The notes under the pieces were generated by a model. The model ran no database searches. It was not told where the DNA came from and was given only the letters and a program-made list of their open reading frames with translations. The translations under genes and the position numbers were made by a program. Shown one piece after another: positions 54,101 to 62,172 of a stretch of 64,000 nt of DNA. Position 1 is the first letter of the stretch, and every line of letters begins with the position of its first letter. The DNA comes from Sphingobacteriaceae bacterium GW460-11-11-14-LB5 (GTDB lineage: Bacteria; Bacteroidota; Bacteroidia; Sphingobacteriales; Sphingobacteriaceae), in assembly GCA_002151545.1 (NCBI GenBank), contig CP021237.1, forward strand, positions 4,960,001 to 5,024,000. Reading direction: 5' to 3'.

Positions 54101-54272
54101 CGGCATTTGTAGAGACGCCTGAGTTGGATGCGTCTTTAATTCTTACACTTACGCCAGGGAGGGGTAATCCATCTTCCTGAGCCGTAACTGTTCCAGTGAT
54201 TGTTCGATCTTGCGCTATTGCTGAGGTGGCAATAAATAGCAATATGAACAAACTTTGTAGAAGTTTTTTCAT
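51144..54272 (-). CDS. SusC/RagA TonB-linked outer-membrane protein
   Basis: A 1042-residue TonB-dependent transporter. Signal peptide MKKLLQSLFILLFIATSAIA, then a CarboxypepD_reg domain (RTITGTVTAQEDGLPLPGVS), the SusC-type plug (LWVLDGIPIDNG; DIESVTILKGPAAAVLYGSR; GAVIVTTKKGSKGQNG) and a 22-strand barrel ending in LLGVGNGQGIEYNGQPQTRTYGGFLKLSF. With the SusD-like partner it forms the uptake complex. Its signal peptide and 5' leader are almost identical to those of the second susC at 60040, showing common descent by duplication, although the barrels differ widely. Confidence 0.96.
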   Translation of the reverse strand: MKKLLQSLFILLFIATSAIAQDRTITGTVTAQEDGLPLPGVSVRIKDASNSGVSTNAAGKFSIKVSADAKALVFSSVGYSTQEVAIRGSVVNASLETDSKSLSEVIVTALGQKRETKSLGYATTTVKNSDLTAGRSTNVVNALAGKVAGVKILSTGGATGASSNINIRQATTFTGSNQPLWVLDGIPIDNGGGVQNVNTGSTNSNRGIDLNQDDIESVTILKGPAAAVLYGSRAVAGAVIVTTKKGSKGQNGRVELSSNYNYIEVNRLPDYQNEYSQGTNGLYDSFSQMSWGAKITGQTVTNYLGNPETLTAYPDNVKDIFKGGFNLQNNVTFSGGTDKTAYYFNYGNFKESGYIDNNTLAKNNFTVNASTELTKKLTVSASVQYVHNNSVGTPTGNARSNPLFDGATLPRTYNLANYPFETPAGLNNIPTSRVNNPAYTYYNILGTDNPLWSIKYILFKQKIDRVIGNAGLDYKIADWLSANYKIGIDQYTNVSKTINEKSSNNNQSASRAGSIIDNTTNRREVSSYFNLVANKRFLKDFGARFLLGNEINYRRQDQLQVTGNGIQAAHNYNISNTLTYVPLQTITEQSLVGVYADISLDYKSFAYLSFTGRRDVSSTFAPDKRSYFYPKVDASFIATEAFPELKKNDILTYLKLRANYAKVGREAPIYSTGTYFGTAGPSDGFGPNLIFPFNGVNGQTYSDAAGNINIKPEFTASKEIGLEAKFLKDRLSIDVAYYSTKSTDIIFSVPSAPSSGFTSTLLNAGTLKAHGIELLISGTPVRSTNFNWDLSVNFTKGRNEVVELAPGVPFIGNGGFTNPQGRIVTGYQYGTLFGQVFKKLNGKDVVDANGRLSSGQINTTELQPIGDPNPKWTGGVNTTFSYKGLSLSLFADIRYGGDIYSRTITDLRRYGVAAETGNRDRLYVHNAVYADGTPNNTLITAEQYYGDLYSAAAQEYAVFDGSWIRLREATLSYRIPGKLLTKLKFIKGINVGLTGRNLLMYAPNFPHLDPENNLLGVGNGQGIEYNGQPQTRTYGGFLKLSF

Positions 54273-54302
54273 AAAAAATAATTTAGTTTAGTTAATAATA
54301 CT

Positions 54303-54342
54303 ACAAGATATGATTTAGTATTTTGTAATGCAAATTTTACAA
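54303..54342 (-). promoter_or_regulatory. Putative promoter and palindromic box of first susC
   Basis: On the minus strand an inverted repeat (TTGTAA...TTACAA, 54342-54323) contains a TTTG at -33 distance; about 20 nt later comes TATCTTGT (54310-54303), a near TAnnTTTG -7 box. The same arrangement occurs before the second susC. Confidence 0.5.
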
Positions 54343-54595
54343 ACTTTAAATTTTCAGTCGTTGATATTTATCAAAGTGTTTATAGCAAGCAGGTTAGCAT
54401 TTATAAGACATCCATTAGTTTTAAAGAAATGAGTATTATCCGGATGCAAATTAAAATGTGCCTGCCATACGATTTGAATTAGACATTCTAATTTCTGGAT
54501 TGCAAGCGAAATATGGTGAGGATAAGAAACAAACACATCTACTTTGATAATCTGAAAGATATTCTTAAATTATACACATATAACCCGTACTCAAA

Positions 54596-55273
54596 ATGAA
54601 CAAAGGATTTTTTTTAGCTTCATTGCTTAGCATATCTGTTTATACTGCACAAGCGCAATTTAAAATTTCGCAAGACATTGTAGGCACTCCTATCGGTACC
54701 AAGCCAGAACGGACATTTATTGGTACCGAATACCTTTATGACAGCTTTATAAAAGGTCATGTTCTTCAGGCCGATGAAAAATACTTTAACAATATGGATC
54801 TCAATTACGACGTAATGTCTGATAGGTTAGTTTTTTTAAGTGGGGGACAGGAGATGGCCTTTAAGAATCCGGTCAAAGAATTCCAGCTTATTAAGCCTAA
54901 AACATCACCACTTTATCTCGAAGTTTTTAGAAATGGGTTTCCACCCTATGGCAATTATACAGAGAAAAGCTATTATATGGTTTTAAATTCAGGAAAGGCT
55001 ATTGCTTTAAAAAAACCTGTAAAGGCTATTGTTGAAGTTACGCCATACGGATCTGCCAGAAGTCAAAAAACCATTGTTAACAGTGAGTTATATTTCATCT
55101 ACAACAATGGACAGATGCTTAAGGTGAAAAAAGATAAGAAAAGTTTACTAAATGCTTTAAATGATAAAAAGGAACCATTGACTAAATTTATCACCGACAA
55201 AAAGTTAAACTTTAAATCGGATGAGGATATTCAAATGCTGCTTGAATATTACAATTCTCTCTCAGCTTCTTAA
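54596..55273 (+). CDS. Secreted protein of unknown function between SusC/SusD loci
   Basis: A 225-residue protein with signal peptide (MNKGFFLASLLSISVYTAQAQ). The mature part has alternating strands with Lys-rich C-terminus (KKDKKSLLNALNDKKEPLTKF). No domain is recognised. It is the only plus-strand gene among the SusC/SusD loci and ends at a strong bidirectional terminator, so it is independent of them. The 323-bp gap before it contains only the leader of the first susC and AT-rich sequence. Confidence 0.72.
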   Translation: MNKGFFLASLLSISVYTAQAQFKISQDIVGTPIGTKPERTFIGTEYLYDSFIKGHVLQADEKYFNNMDLNYDVMSDRLVFLSGGQEMAFKNPVKEFQLIKPKTSPLYLEVFRNGFPPYGNYTEKSYYMVLNSGKAIALKKPVKAIVEVTPYGSARSQKTIVNSELYFIYNNGQMLKVKKDKKSLLNALNDKKEPLTKFITDKKLNFKSDEDIQMLLEYYNSLSAS

Positions 55274-55296
55274 TCATTTTCAGGGATTCCTATAAC

Positions 55297-55337
55297 AAAA
55301 AACAGCCTTTCAAAATAAATTTGAAAGGCTGTTTTTT
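55297..55337. terminator. Bidirectional terminator
   Basis: An 18-bp stem (AAAAAACAGCCTTTCAAA and its exact complement) with a 5-nt loop; T-runs on both strands. It serves the convergent secreted-protein and SusD-like genes. Confidence 0.92.
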
Positions 55338-55357
55338 ATCTGAAATACTACGTTACT

Positions 55358-56854
55358 TTACCATTCAGCTGCAGGATTACTAATAATCTCCTGGGCAGGA
55401 ATAGGAAATGTATACCTAACATCTGCTACAGGAATAGTAGCGTTAGCTCCAAATGATTTTAGGGGTAAGTTTTTTCTGGCGATATCATTATACCTGAAGC
55501 CTTCCATTAACAATTCTATTCTTCTTTCCTTTAGGATCACATCAGCAAGTTGAGCACCAGTTGCTAAAACGCCAAAATCATAAGTCGCATCTGAGCGCTT
55601 ACGAACAGCATCAAGCAAAGCTCTTGAACGAACCAGGTTACCACCTGTGCGTAACGCTTCTGCTTCAGCAACGTTTAACAACACTTCTGCGTATCTGATC
55701 ATGGTTACATAATCTACAAAAGGACTTACAGCACTATGTTTTGTTGGGTAAGTATATAACGTTCCACTAATAGTAGCTGTAGAGATTAAAGCTGATGTTT
55801 TTCTTGCATCAGAAGCAGGCCAAATTGGATCAGTATATATGCCAGAATAAGTACCTGTAGTGGTGTTTATAGCATAATCTAAGTTACCTCCACCATCCCA
55901 ACTGAAGTAGTAACCAATTTGATTCTGAGTGCCAGGTGCGTTTGTAGCAGCAAACGGAAAAGAAAAAATCGATTCTGAAGTTGTATATGGTGCAGTAAAT
56001 ACTGCTCTTAATGAAGCGGCTAGAGCATGTGGCGCACGGGCAGAGGTAGAAAAAGGTGCGGTTGCCGGAACAATTTTATCGCCTTCCTCAACAACTTTCG
56101 CGTAGTTACCCATAGTTAAATAGACTCTTGTTTTTAATGCAATGGCGGTATTTTTATGAGCCCTTGTTGTTCGAAGCAAAGCGGTTGAATAGGTGTTAGG
56201 AAGACCGGTTTCTGCAGCATCAAGATCTTTAAGAATCTGAGTATAAATTTCGGCTACACTACTGCTTTTTAATATGTTATTTGCTGTGCTAATTTCAGGG
56301 AGCAAACGCAATGGTAATCCTCTAGAAGCACCTGCATTGGAAATATAAGGCTTAGCGAAAATTTGAACCAAACTGAAATAGGTCAAACCACGTAAAAACT
56401 TGGCTTCAGATGAAAATTGATCATATTGAGCCTGGGTTAGTTTACTTTTGTTGGCCTCAAGCCCATCAAGAAAGACATTTACCCTGTTAATTAGTAAATA
56501 TCCCTGGTTCCAGAAGTTACCAACATAAGTATCGCCGTTGTTATTGGTCGAATTATAGACCGTTGAGCCTGTTACGCCATTAGAAGTACGATTTATAAAT
56601 TCTTCAGCTCTAATGTCATTATAAATCTGATAACGTCCACCAAATAAAGATCCGCTCTTTGCGGTTGAATATAAACCGGTTACCAAGGCCTCTATACGTG
56701 CTGGGGTTTCATAAGCACTTACATCAGGCAATGATAACTCTGGGGCAATTTGCAACGTTTCTTTTTTACAAGATGTGATGCTCGCGAATAAAGGGATAGC
56801 CACAATAGCCGCTTTGACTAATTGTAACCTATATGATTTTAAGTATTTTTTCAT
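55358..56854 (-). CDS. SusD/RagB family nutrient-binding lipoprotein
   Basis: A 498-residue surface lipoprotein with signal ending in PLFASITSCKKETLQ. Typical SusD features: an N-terminal DVSAYETPARIEALVTGLY helix, KFLRGLTYFSLVQIFAKPY, and the C-terminal VTMIRYAEVLLNVAEAEAL plus ERRIELLMEGFRYNDIAR block. The substrate is unknown. It follows the second susC by 18 bp and ends that two-gene unit. Confidence 0.95.
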   Translation of the reverse strand: MKKYLKSYRLQLVKAAIVAIPLFASITSCKKETLQIAPELSLPDVSAYETPARIEALVTGLYSTAKSGSLFGGRYQIYNDIRAEEFINRTSNGVTGSTVYNSTNNNGDTYVGNFWNQGYLLINRVNVFLDGLEANKSKLTQAQYDQFSSEAKFLRGLTYFSLVQIFAKPYISNAGASRGLPLRLLPEISTANNILKSSSVAEIYTQILKDLDAAETGLPNTYSTALLRTTRAHKNTAIALKTRVYLTMGNYAKVVEEGDKIVPATAPFSTSARAPHALAASLRAVFTAPYTTSESIFSFPFAATNAPGTQNQIGYYFSWDGGGNLDYAINTTTGTYSGIYTDPIWPASDARKTSALISTATISGTLYTYPTKHSAVSPFVDYVTMIRYAEVLLNVAEAEALRTGGNLVRSRALLDAVRKRSDATYDFGVLATGAQLADVILKERRIELLMEGFRYNDIARKNLPLKSFGANATIPVADVRYTFPIPAQEIISNPAAEW

Positions 56855-56872
56855 GTAGTTAATATTTAATTG

Positions 56873-59800
56873 TTACAAACCTAAGCTAAGACCAAAAGTG
56901 AACTGTCTCCCTTGTGGAATACTATTCCGCTCAACACCTGCAGCTAAGTTCGAGTTACCATTCGTCGAGATTTCAGGGTCTACACCAGAGTATCCTGTAA
57001 TAATGAAAGCATTATTTACAGATGCATATACTCTTAAGCTTGTGATTCCTGTTCTTCCAAAAAGAGTGGCAGGTACTTTATAGCCTAAAGTAGCAGCCTG
57101 TAAACGTAAGAAATCTCCTTTTTCAACATTTTCAGAAATTGGGAAAGACGATCCATTCGAAATGTTATCTCCATAAACCACTCTTGGAATGTTGGTTTGC
57201 TGGCCAGCTGTTGTCCAGGCATTTAACACATCTGTTGAGTTATTCCAAAAACGCTGATCACGTAAACCTGCCTGAGAACCATTGTAGATATAATTTCCAC
57301 CAGAGTAGGTGAACATGAAATTCAGATCAAAGTTTTTGTAGGTGAATGTATTGTTAAAACCTCCGTACCAGGTTGGAAGTGTGTTGCCAATGTATTTTTG
57401 ATCATTTGCATTAACTGGGTTAGCAGCAGTACCATCCAAGTAAGTCCAGGCATTTACACCACCTTGATGTAAGTACTGAACTTCCCTGCCGTCTTTATTA
57501 ACAAAGATTCTTCTTCCATTTGCTGGGTTTACGCCTCTTGTTTCAACAGCATAAATTCCCCCAATCGATTTGCCTTCTACAGTTATACTTGCTGTTTCAA
57601 GACCTCCTGTAGATTCAGTTAACTTAGGAAGTGATGGATCAAGTGCTGTAACCATGTTTTTGATTGTGGTAAAGTTAAGGCTCGAAGTCCAAGTTAAATC
57701 GCCGCCTTTAATTGGCGAACCACTTAAAGCGAATTCAAATCCTCGGTTGTACATGGAACCAACGTTAGTATTGATTTTGCCATCTGTATTCGGAATACCT
57801 TTCGATGGTGCTTGAGTAACACCTAAAATCAGGTTATTAATATCTTTATAGAAATAATCCATTTCAAAGGTAATGCGGTTATTTAATAAGCCAACATTTA
57901 AACCTATATCTGTTTGTTTACTGGTTTCCCATTTAAGTTCTTTGTTTGCTGCATTGGAAAATGACCATGCTAATGCTCCCTCCCCATAAATACCAGAACT
58001 ATAAGTGGTGTAGCCTTGATAAGGCCCAACGTTAGCATTACCAACTTTACCATAACTCGCACGTAAACGTAGAGAATTAATGGTTGACCCTAGCGATGAG
58101 TTTTTGAAGAAGTCTTCTTGGCCTATTTCCCATCCAATAGATCCACCTCCAAAAGTTCCCCACTGGTTATCAATATAAAATGCTGAATTACCATCTCTTC
58201 TGATATTACCGCTTAGGAAATATCGCCCTTTATAGTTGTAATTAATACTTCCAATATATGCCTGCCATGCCTGTTCAGAGATTGAGTTACCACCAGCTAC
58301 ATTTGTAAAGAAAGTTCCCTGGTATTGGGTGAAAAATGAAGGATCCGCCAATCCTTGCCTAACAGACCCCCAGTTTACCGTTCTGGTATTTTGAATATCA
58401 GAACTGATATTCAAATTTAAATTGTGTCCTTCGCCAATCGTTTTATTATATGATAAGGTACTGATCCAGTTCCAGTTGTTTCTTCTTGCCGAATTATTGT
58501 ATGCATAACCAGGATAAGAAAAACCGTCGCCATTAATAGGGTTCCAAAACTGAATATTTTCAGTATTACTTCTATCCCAAGAGTAAGTACTTCTTGCCGT
58601 TAATCCTTCGACAATCTTAATTTCAGCTCCTAAATTAGTAAGAAACCTGTTCGATTCCGATGTATTTACATCTTTGTCAATAATTACCTGAGGGTTAACG
58701 TAAGTAATAGGTACCAAGTTGGCTCCGCTTCCAATATTATTACCAGATACGCTGTAACTACCATCATTATTAAATGGTTTAATATTCGGAGCCATTACTA
58801 CAGCTATTCGGCCCAAGCCTGATGAGTTAAAGGCTGCTCCGGGTATAGAACCACTATTCGGTGAACTATTTAAGCTGTTATTATAGTTAATATTTGCATT
58901 TAATTTTAACCAACTTGTTGCCTGGTGGGTAAGATTTGCCCGGGCTGAATATCTTTTAAATGAGTTTGCCTTTAAGAAACCGTCTTGATCAGAAAGACCA
59001 CCAGATAGATAGTAAGTAGTTTTGTCTGTTCCTCCAGAAACGGTTACAGCATGGTTTTGAGAATAGGCAGTACGATAAATTACATCATACCACTTTGTAT
59101 CAACAATCGATCCATCAGGATTTAATGTTGGAAAGAAACTCTCGCCATTTGCATTTCTCTGAGACGCAGGAACTGTATTGGGGTTCAAAGCCAAAGCATT
59201 TTTCATCGCTGTGTTTTTCGACTGGATATATTGCTCTGCATTTAATAACTCAGGTAATCTAACAGCATTATTAACACCTGCCCATCCATCATAACTTACT
59301 TTTGCAGATCCTGATTTACCTTTCTTAGTGGTAATCACTAATACGCCAGCAGCAGCTCTTGATCCATATAATGCCGTTGAAGCAGCATCTTTAAGGATGT
59401 CTATAGTCTCAATATCAGCAGGATTGATATCGCCCAATGGATTATTTGCTGAAGAGTTGGCAGAAACATCGCCTGTTGGGAAAGGAATTCCGTCAACAAT
59501 AACCAATGGGAATGAACTTAAGGAGATTGAACTCACACCCCTCACACGAATAACTGGAGGATTATTCAATAAACCATTTGGTTGCACAATACTAACACCA
59601 GCGGCCTGGCCAGTTAAACCCTGGGTAAAACTTTGAACAGGTTTATCTTTCAGATCATCGCCTTTAACCGTTGAAACCGAACCAGTGAAGTCTTTCTTTT
59701 TCACTATGCCATATCCTGTTACCACAACATCTGTTAATGTTTTAGAGTCGCTCTCTAAGGCAACATTAATTGTTGACCCTCCACCGATCGCTCTTGAATG

Positions 59801-60040
59801 AGTAATATAGCCGATGTAAGAAAATTCTAAAGCCGTTGCCTTCGAAGTTACACGAACTGTGTATTTACCATCTGCACCTGTTGTGGTTCCGCCTGTTGTA
59901 CCTTTAATTTTAACACTTACACCTGGAAGTGGCATCCCATCTTCCTTACCTGTAACTGTTCCAGTGATTGTTCTTTCTTGCGCTATTGCCGAAGTAGCAA
60001 TAAATAGCAATATGAACAAACTTTGTAGAAGTTTTTTCAT
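56873..60040 (-). CDS. SusC/RagA TonB-linked outer-membrane protein
   Basis: A 1055-residue transporter of the same layout: signal peptide MKKLLQSLFILLFIATSAIA (identical to that of the first susC), CarboxypepD_reg (RTITGTVTGKEDGMPLPGVS), SusC plug (FPLVIVDGIPFPTGDVS; DIETIDILKDAASTALYGSR; GVLVITTKKGKSG) and a barrel ending NSIPQGRQFTFGLSLGL. Relative to the first copy the barrel is divergent, so ligand specificity probably differs. It forms a pair with the SusD-like gene downstream. Confidence 0.96.
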   Translation of the reverse strand: MKKLLQSLFILLFIATSAIAQERTITGTVTGKEDGMPLPGVSVKIKGTTGGTTTGADGKYTVRVTSKATALEFSYIGYITHSRAIGGGSTINVALESDSKTLTDVVVTGYGIVKKKDFTGSVSTVKGDDLKDKPVQSFTQGLTGQAAGVSIVQPNGLLNNPPVIRVRGVSSISLSSFPLVIVDGIPFPTGDVSANSSANNPLGDINPADIETIDILKDAASTALYGSRAAAGVLVITTKKGKSGSAKVSYDGWAGVNNAVRLPELLNAEQYIQSKNTAMKNALALNPNTVPASQRNANGESFFPTLNPDGSIVDTKWYDVIYRTAYSQNHAVTVSGGTDKTTYYLSGGLSDQDGFLKANSFKRYSARANLTHQATSWLKLNANINYNNSLNSSPNSGSIPGAAFNSSGLGRIAVVMAPNIKPFNNDGSYSVSGNNIGSGANLVPITYVNPQVIIDKDVNTSESNRFLTNLGAEIKIVEGLTARSTYSWDRSNTENIQFWNPINGDGFSYPGYAYNNSARRNNWNWISTLSYNKTIGEGHNLNLNISSDIQNTRTVNWGSVRQGLADPSFFTQYQGTFFTNVAGGNSISEQAWQAYIGSINYNYKGRYFLSGNIRRDGNSAFYIDNQWGTFGGGSIGWEIGQEDFFKNSSLGSTINSLRLRASYGKVGNANVGPYQGYTTYSSGIYGEGALAWSFSNAANKELKWETSKQTDIGLNVGLLNNRITFEMDYFYKDINNLILGVTQAPSKGIPNTDGKINTNVGSMYNRGFEFALSGSPIKGGDLTWTSSLNFTTIKNMVTALDPSLPKLTESTGGLETASITVEGKSIGGIYAVETRGVNPANGRRIFVNKDGREVQYLHQGGVNAWTYLDGTAANPVNANDQKYIGNTLPTWYGGFNNTFTYKNFDLNFMFTYSGGNYIYNGSQAGLRDQRFWNNSTDVLNAWTTAGQQTNIPRVVYGDNISNGSSFPISENVEKGDFLRLQAATLGYKVPATLFGRTGITSLRVYASVNNAFIITGYSGVDPEISTNGNSNLAAGVERNSIPQGRQFTFGLSLGL

Positions 60041-60069
60041 GAAAATAATTTAGTTTAGTTAATAATAAT

Positions 60070-60108
60070 ACAATATAGATTAAGTATTTTGTAAAACAAA
60101 TTTTACAA
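60070..60108 (-). promoter_or_regulatory. Putative promoter with perfect palindrome before second susC
   Basis: TTGTAAAACAAATTTTACAA (60089-60108, plus strand) is a perfect 8-bp inverted repeat around four bases. On the minus strand its centre supplies TTTG, 19 nt before TATATTGT (60077-60070), matching -33/-7 spacing. It lies about 50 bp before the susC start, as in the first locus. Confidence 0.5.
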
Positions 60109-60299
60109 CAGAAAAATATTATTTTTTTGTTGCATCCCAATTACATCGCACTAAATAACTGATATTAGAAACAAATATTGACCCGACCATAAAAATCCAT
60201 AACATGCAACTAATGTAGTTCTCGAAAGCTGCATTTTTAGTTTGGTATTTATTTGGAACTGGTAATGGACATCAGAGTCCATTATTATTATTCTATGGT

Positions 60300-60420
60300 G
60301 ATACTGCCCCGGTTGCAATAAACAGCAAAGAATAACATCTCTACATGAGTTTTTTCATAAAAGTTAGTCTAGTTTCGGTTAATGACACAATATACAGGTA
60401 TTCAATCTATAATGCAAGTA
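60300..60420 (-). pseudogene. Decayed copy of a susC 5' end
   Basis: The plus-strand words ACTGCCCCGGTTGCAATAAA, AACATCT, GAGTTTTTTCAT and TAGTCTAGTTTCGGTTAAT line up with the signal-peptide and leader region of the second susC (59990-60080), including the start codon and an ACAATATA block equal to the -7 region. Many substitutions and the lack of any downstream reading frame show a relic. The remaining gap 60421-60610 shows no gene. Confidence 0.65.
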
Positions 60421-60614
60421 CTACGAGATTAAACTACTAGATTTCTGCTTTATTTTTATTAAAAAACCATATCAAAGAAAAAAAAAGAGCTTTTTAATTC
60501 ATTCAATAGTGGTCTAATTCCTAAATTAAATTTTTATTTATCAAACATGATACAAATAGATTAAAAAGGCATTAGAATATGTGCAAAAATTTAGAATCTA
60601 AATGGTTTTAATAA

Positions 60615-60649
60615 TAAAAAAGCCTGAATGCATAAATACATTCAGGCTT
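60615..60649 (-). terminator. Terminator of the third SusC/SusD unit
   Basis: AAGCCTGAATG and CATTCAGGCTT arms with a T-run on the minus strand, 22 nt beyond the SusD-like stop. Confidence 0.9.
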
Positions 60650-60670
60650 TTCATAAAAAAATTCGATTAA

Positions 60671-62155
60671 TTAGTTTGCATATCCAGGATTTTGCTCTGC
60701 TGCTTTATTCGATTCTCTTTCAGCCTGAGGAATAGGCCACTGGAAACGATAATTCGTAGCAGGAACATCACCAATAGCATTTTCTGTTGCCATATAAGTG
60801 CCATCCTTAGGACGTGAAAACCCTAGTCCCCATCTCTTAAGGTCGAAAAATTCGTGTCCTTCAAATGCTAACTCCCTTCTTCTTTCGATCCTAATTTCAT
60901 TTAGTAAGGTTGCATCATCATAGGCATCTACCAAGGCTGTATTATATCCGGTTATACGCGCCGATCTTAGTGCTTTTAGAAGTGTTTTTGCATTTGCTTT
61001 GCTCAGATAGTACTGAGCTTCCATTTTATTAAGAGCAACCTCCGCATATCTTAATAATTTAGGGGCATTAGCTTTATCAGAATAAGCCTTATAGCTAGGG
61101 TTACCTGGATATTTCTGTACCAATGTAAGAGGGGTAGCAAATTGTCTTACCGTATAGCTCTTCAAATATTGAGCTGTTCTAAGATCAGTAGCAGAAAATA
61201 GATCAACAACAGATTTAGACGGAATATAATCAGGGTTCGGCAATAAAGATCCTCCATTATCATTGATAAAGAACACTCCATAATTAACTGCACCAGATTC
61301 CTGAACCGCTTCGATACCAATTTTGAAGATAATTTCTTTGGTACTCACGTCATTTGTCCAAAGGCTTGTTAATCCTGCCGCTGTAGTTTCGTAACCAAAG
61401 CTACCAGCCATTACTTTATCTGCTGCATCAGAAGCCTTTTGGTAATCTTTGTAGTATAGATAAACCCTTGACTGAAGTGCTGCAATGAAGTATTTATTTA
61501 CCTTAATCTGTGAAGTTAGATTTGTTTCTCCGATTAAACTTTCTGCCTGATTAAGGTCGCTGATGATCTGATCGTAATTTTGCTTAACCGTTTGACGCGG
61601 GATCTGAATTTCTGTTGTAGGCTCTAATACCATAGGTACGCCTAGTCGGTCATTCAAATCGATTTTAGAGTAAGTACGTAATAAGTCGAAAAGATAAAGC
61701 GCTCTCAAAGCGTAAGCCTGTGCTTTGAATGACTGTTTTGATGCCGCAACCGTAGTTGCATTTTCGCCAGCAATCGGAGTTACATTATCAACATTTTTCA
61801 AAAATGTGTTAACCCTGTGAATAGCATTGTATACGGTTGACCAGAAATCTCTTGTTTCGTATGTGGATGAATTGTAAGTATTTCTTTGCCAATCTGAATA
61901 GTTATTACTAAACCAGGACGTGGCGATAAGGTTATCGGTAGTAATATCGTTCATCACAACAAAGTTACGACCATAGTAACTACCAGATCTTAAAGGTGCA
62001 TAAGTACCATTTAACACTGATTCAGCAGCAGTAATGTTAGTAAACACCAAATCAGATGTTAGAGCTTGAGGGGGCAACTGGTTCAGTTGTTTCTTGCAGC
62101 TAGATAAAGTTAATGCAACTGCTAGCGTACATATAATTGTCTTATTTAATTTCAT
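60671..62155 (-). CDS. SusD/RagB family nutrient-binding lipoprotein
   Basis: A 494-residue surface lipoprotein; signal with Cys in LTLSSCKKQLNQ. SusD hallmarks: DLVFTNITAAESVLNGTYAP, QAYALRALYLFDLLRTYSKI, and near the end LRYAEVALNKMEAQYYLSKA plus ERRRELAFEGHEFFDLKRWG. It is encoded 17 bp after the third susC. The substrate is unknown. Confidence 0.95.
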   Translation of the reverse strand: MKLNKTIICTLAVALTLSSCKKQLNQLPPQALTSDLVFTNITAAESVLNGTYAPLRSGSYYGRNFVVMNDITTDNLIATSWFSNNYSDWQRNTYNSSTYETRDFWSTVYNAIHRVNTFLKNVDNVTPIAGENATTVAASKQSFKAQAYALRALYLFDLLRTYSKIDLNDRLGVPMVLEPTTEIQIPRQTVKQNYDQIISDLNQAESLIGETNLTSQIKVNKYFIAALQSRVYLYYKDYQKASDAADKVMAGSFGYETTAAGLTSLWTNDVSTKEIIFKIGIEAVQESGAVNYGVFFINDNGGSLLPNPDYIPSKSVVDLFSATDLRTAQYLKSYTVRQFATPLTLVQKYPGNPSYKAYSDKANAPKLLRYAEVALNKMEAQYYLSKANAKTLLKALRSARITGYNTALVDAYDDATLLNEIRIERRRELAFEGHEFFDLKRWGLGFSRPKDGTYMATENAIGDVPATNYRFQWPIPQAERESNKAAEQNPGYAN

Positions 62156-62172
62156 TTGAATTTTCTCCTTTC

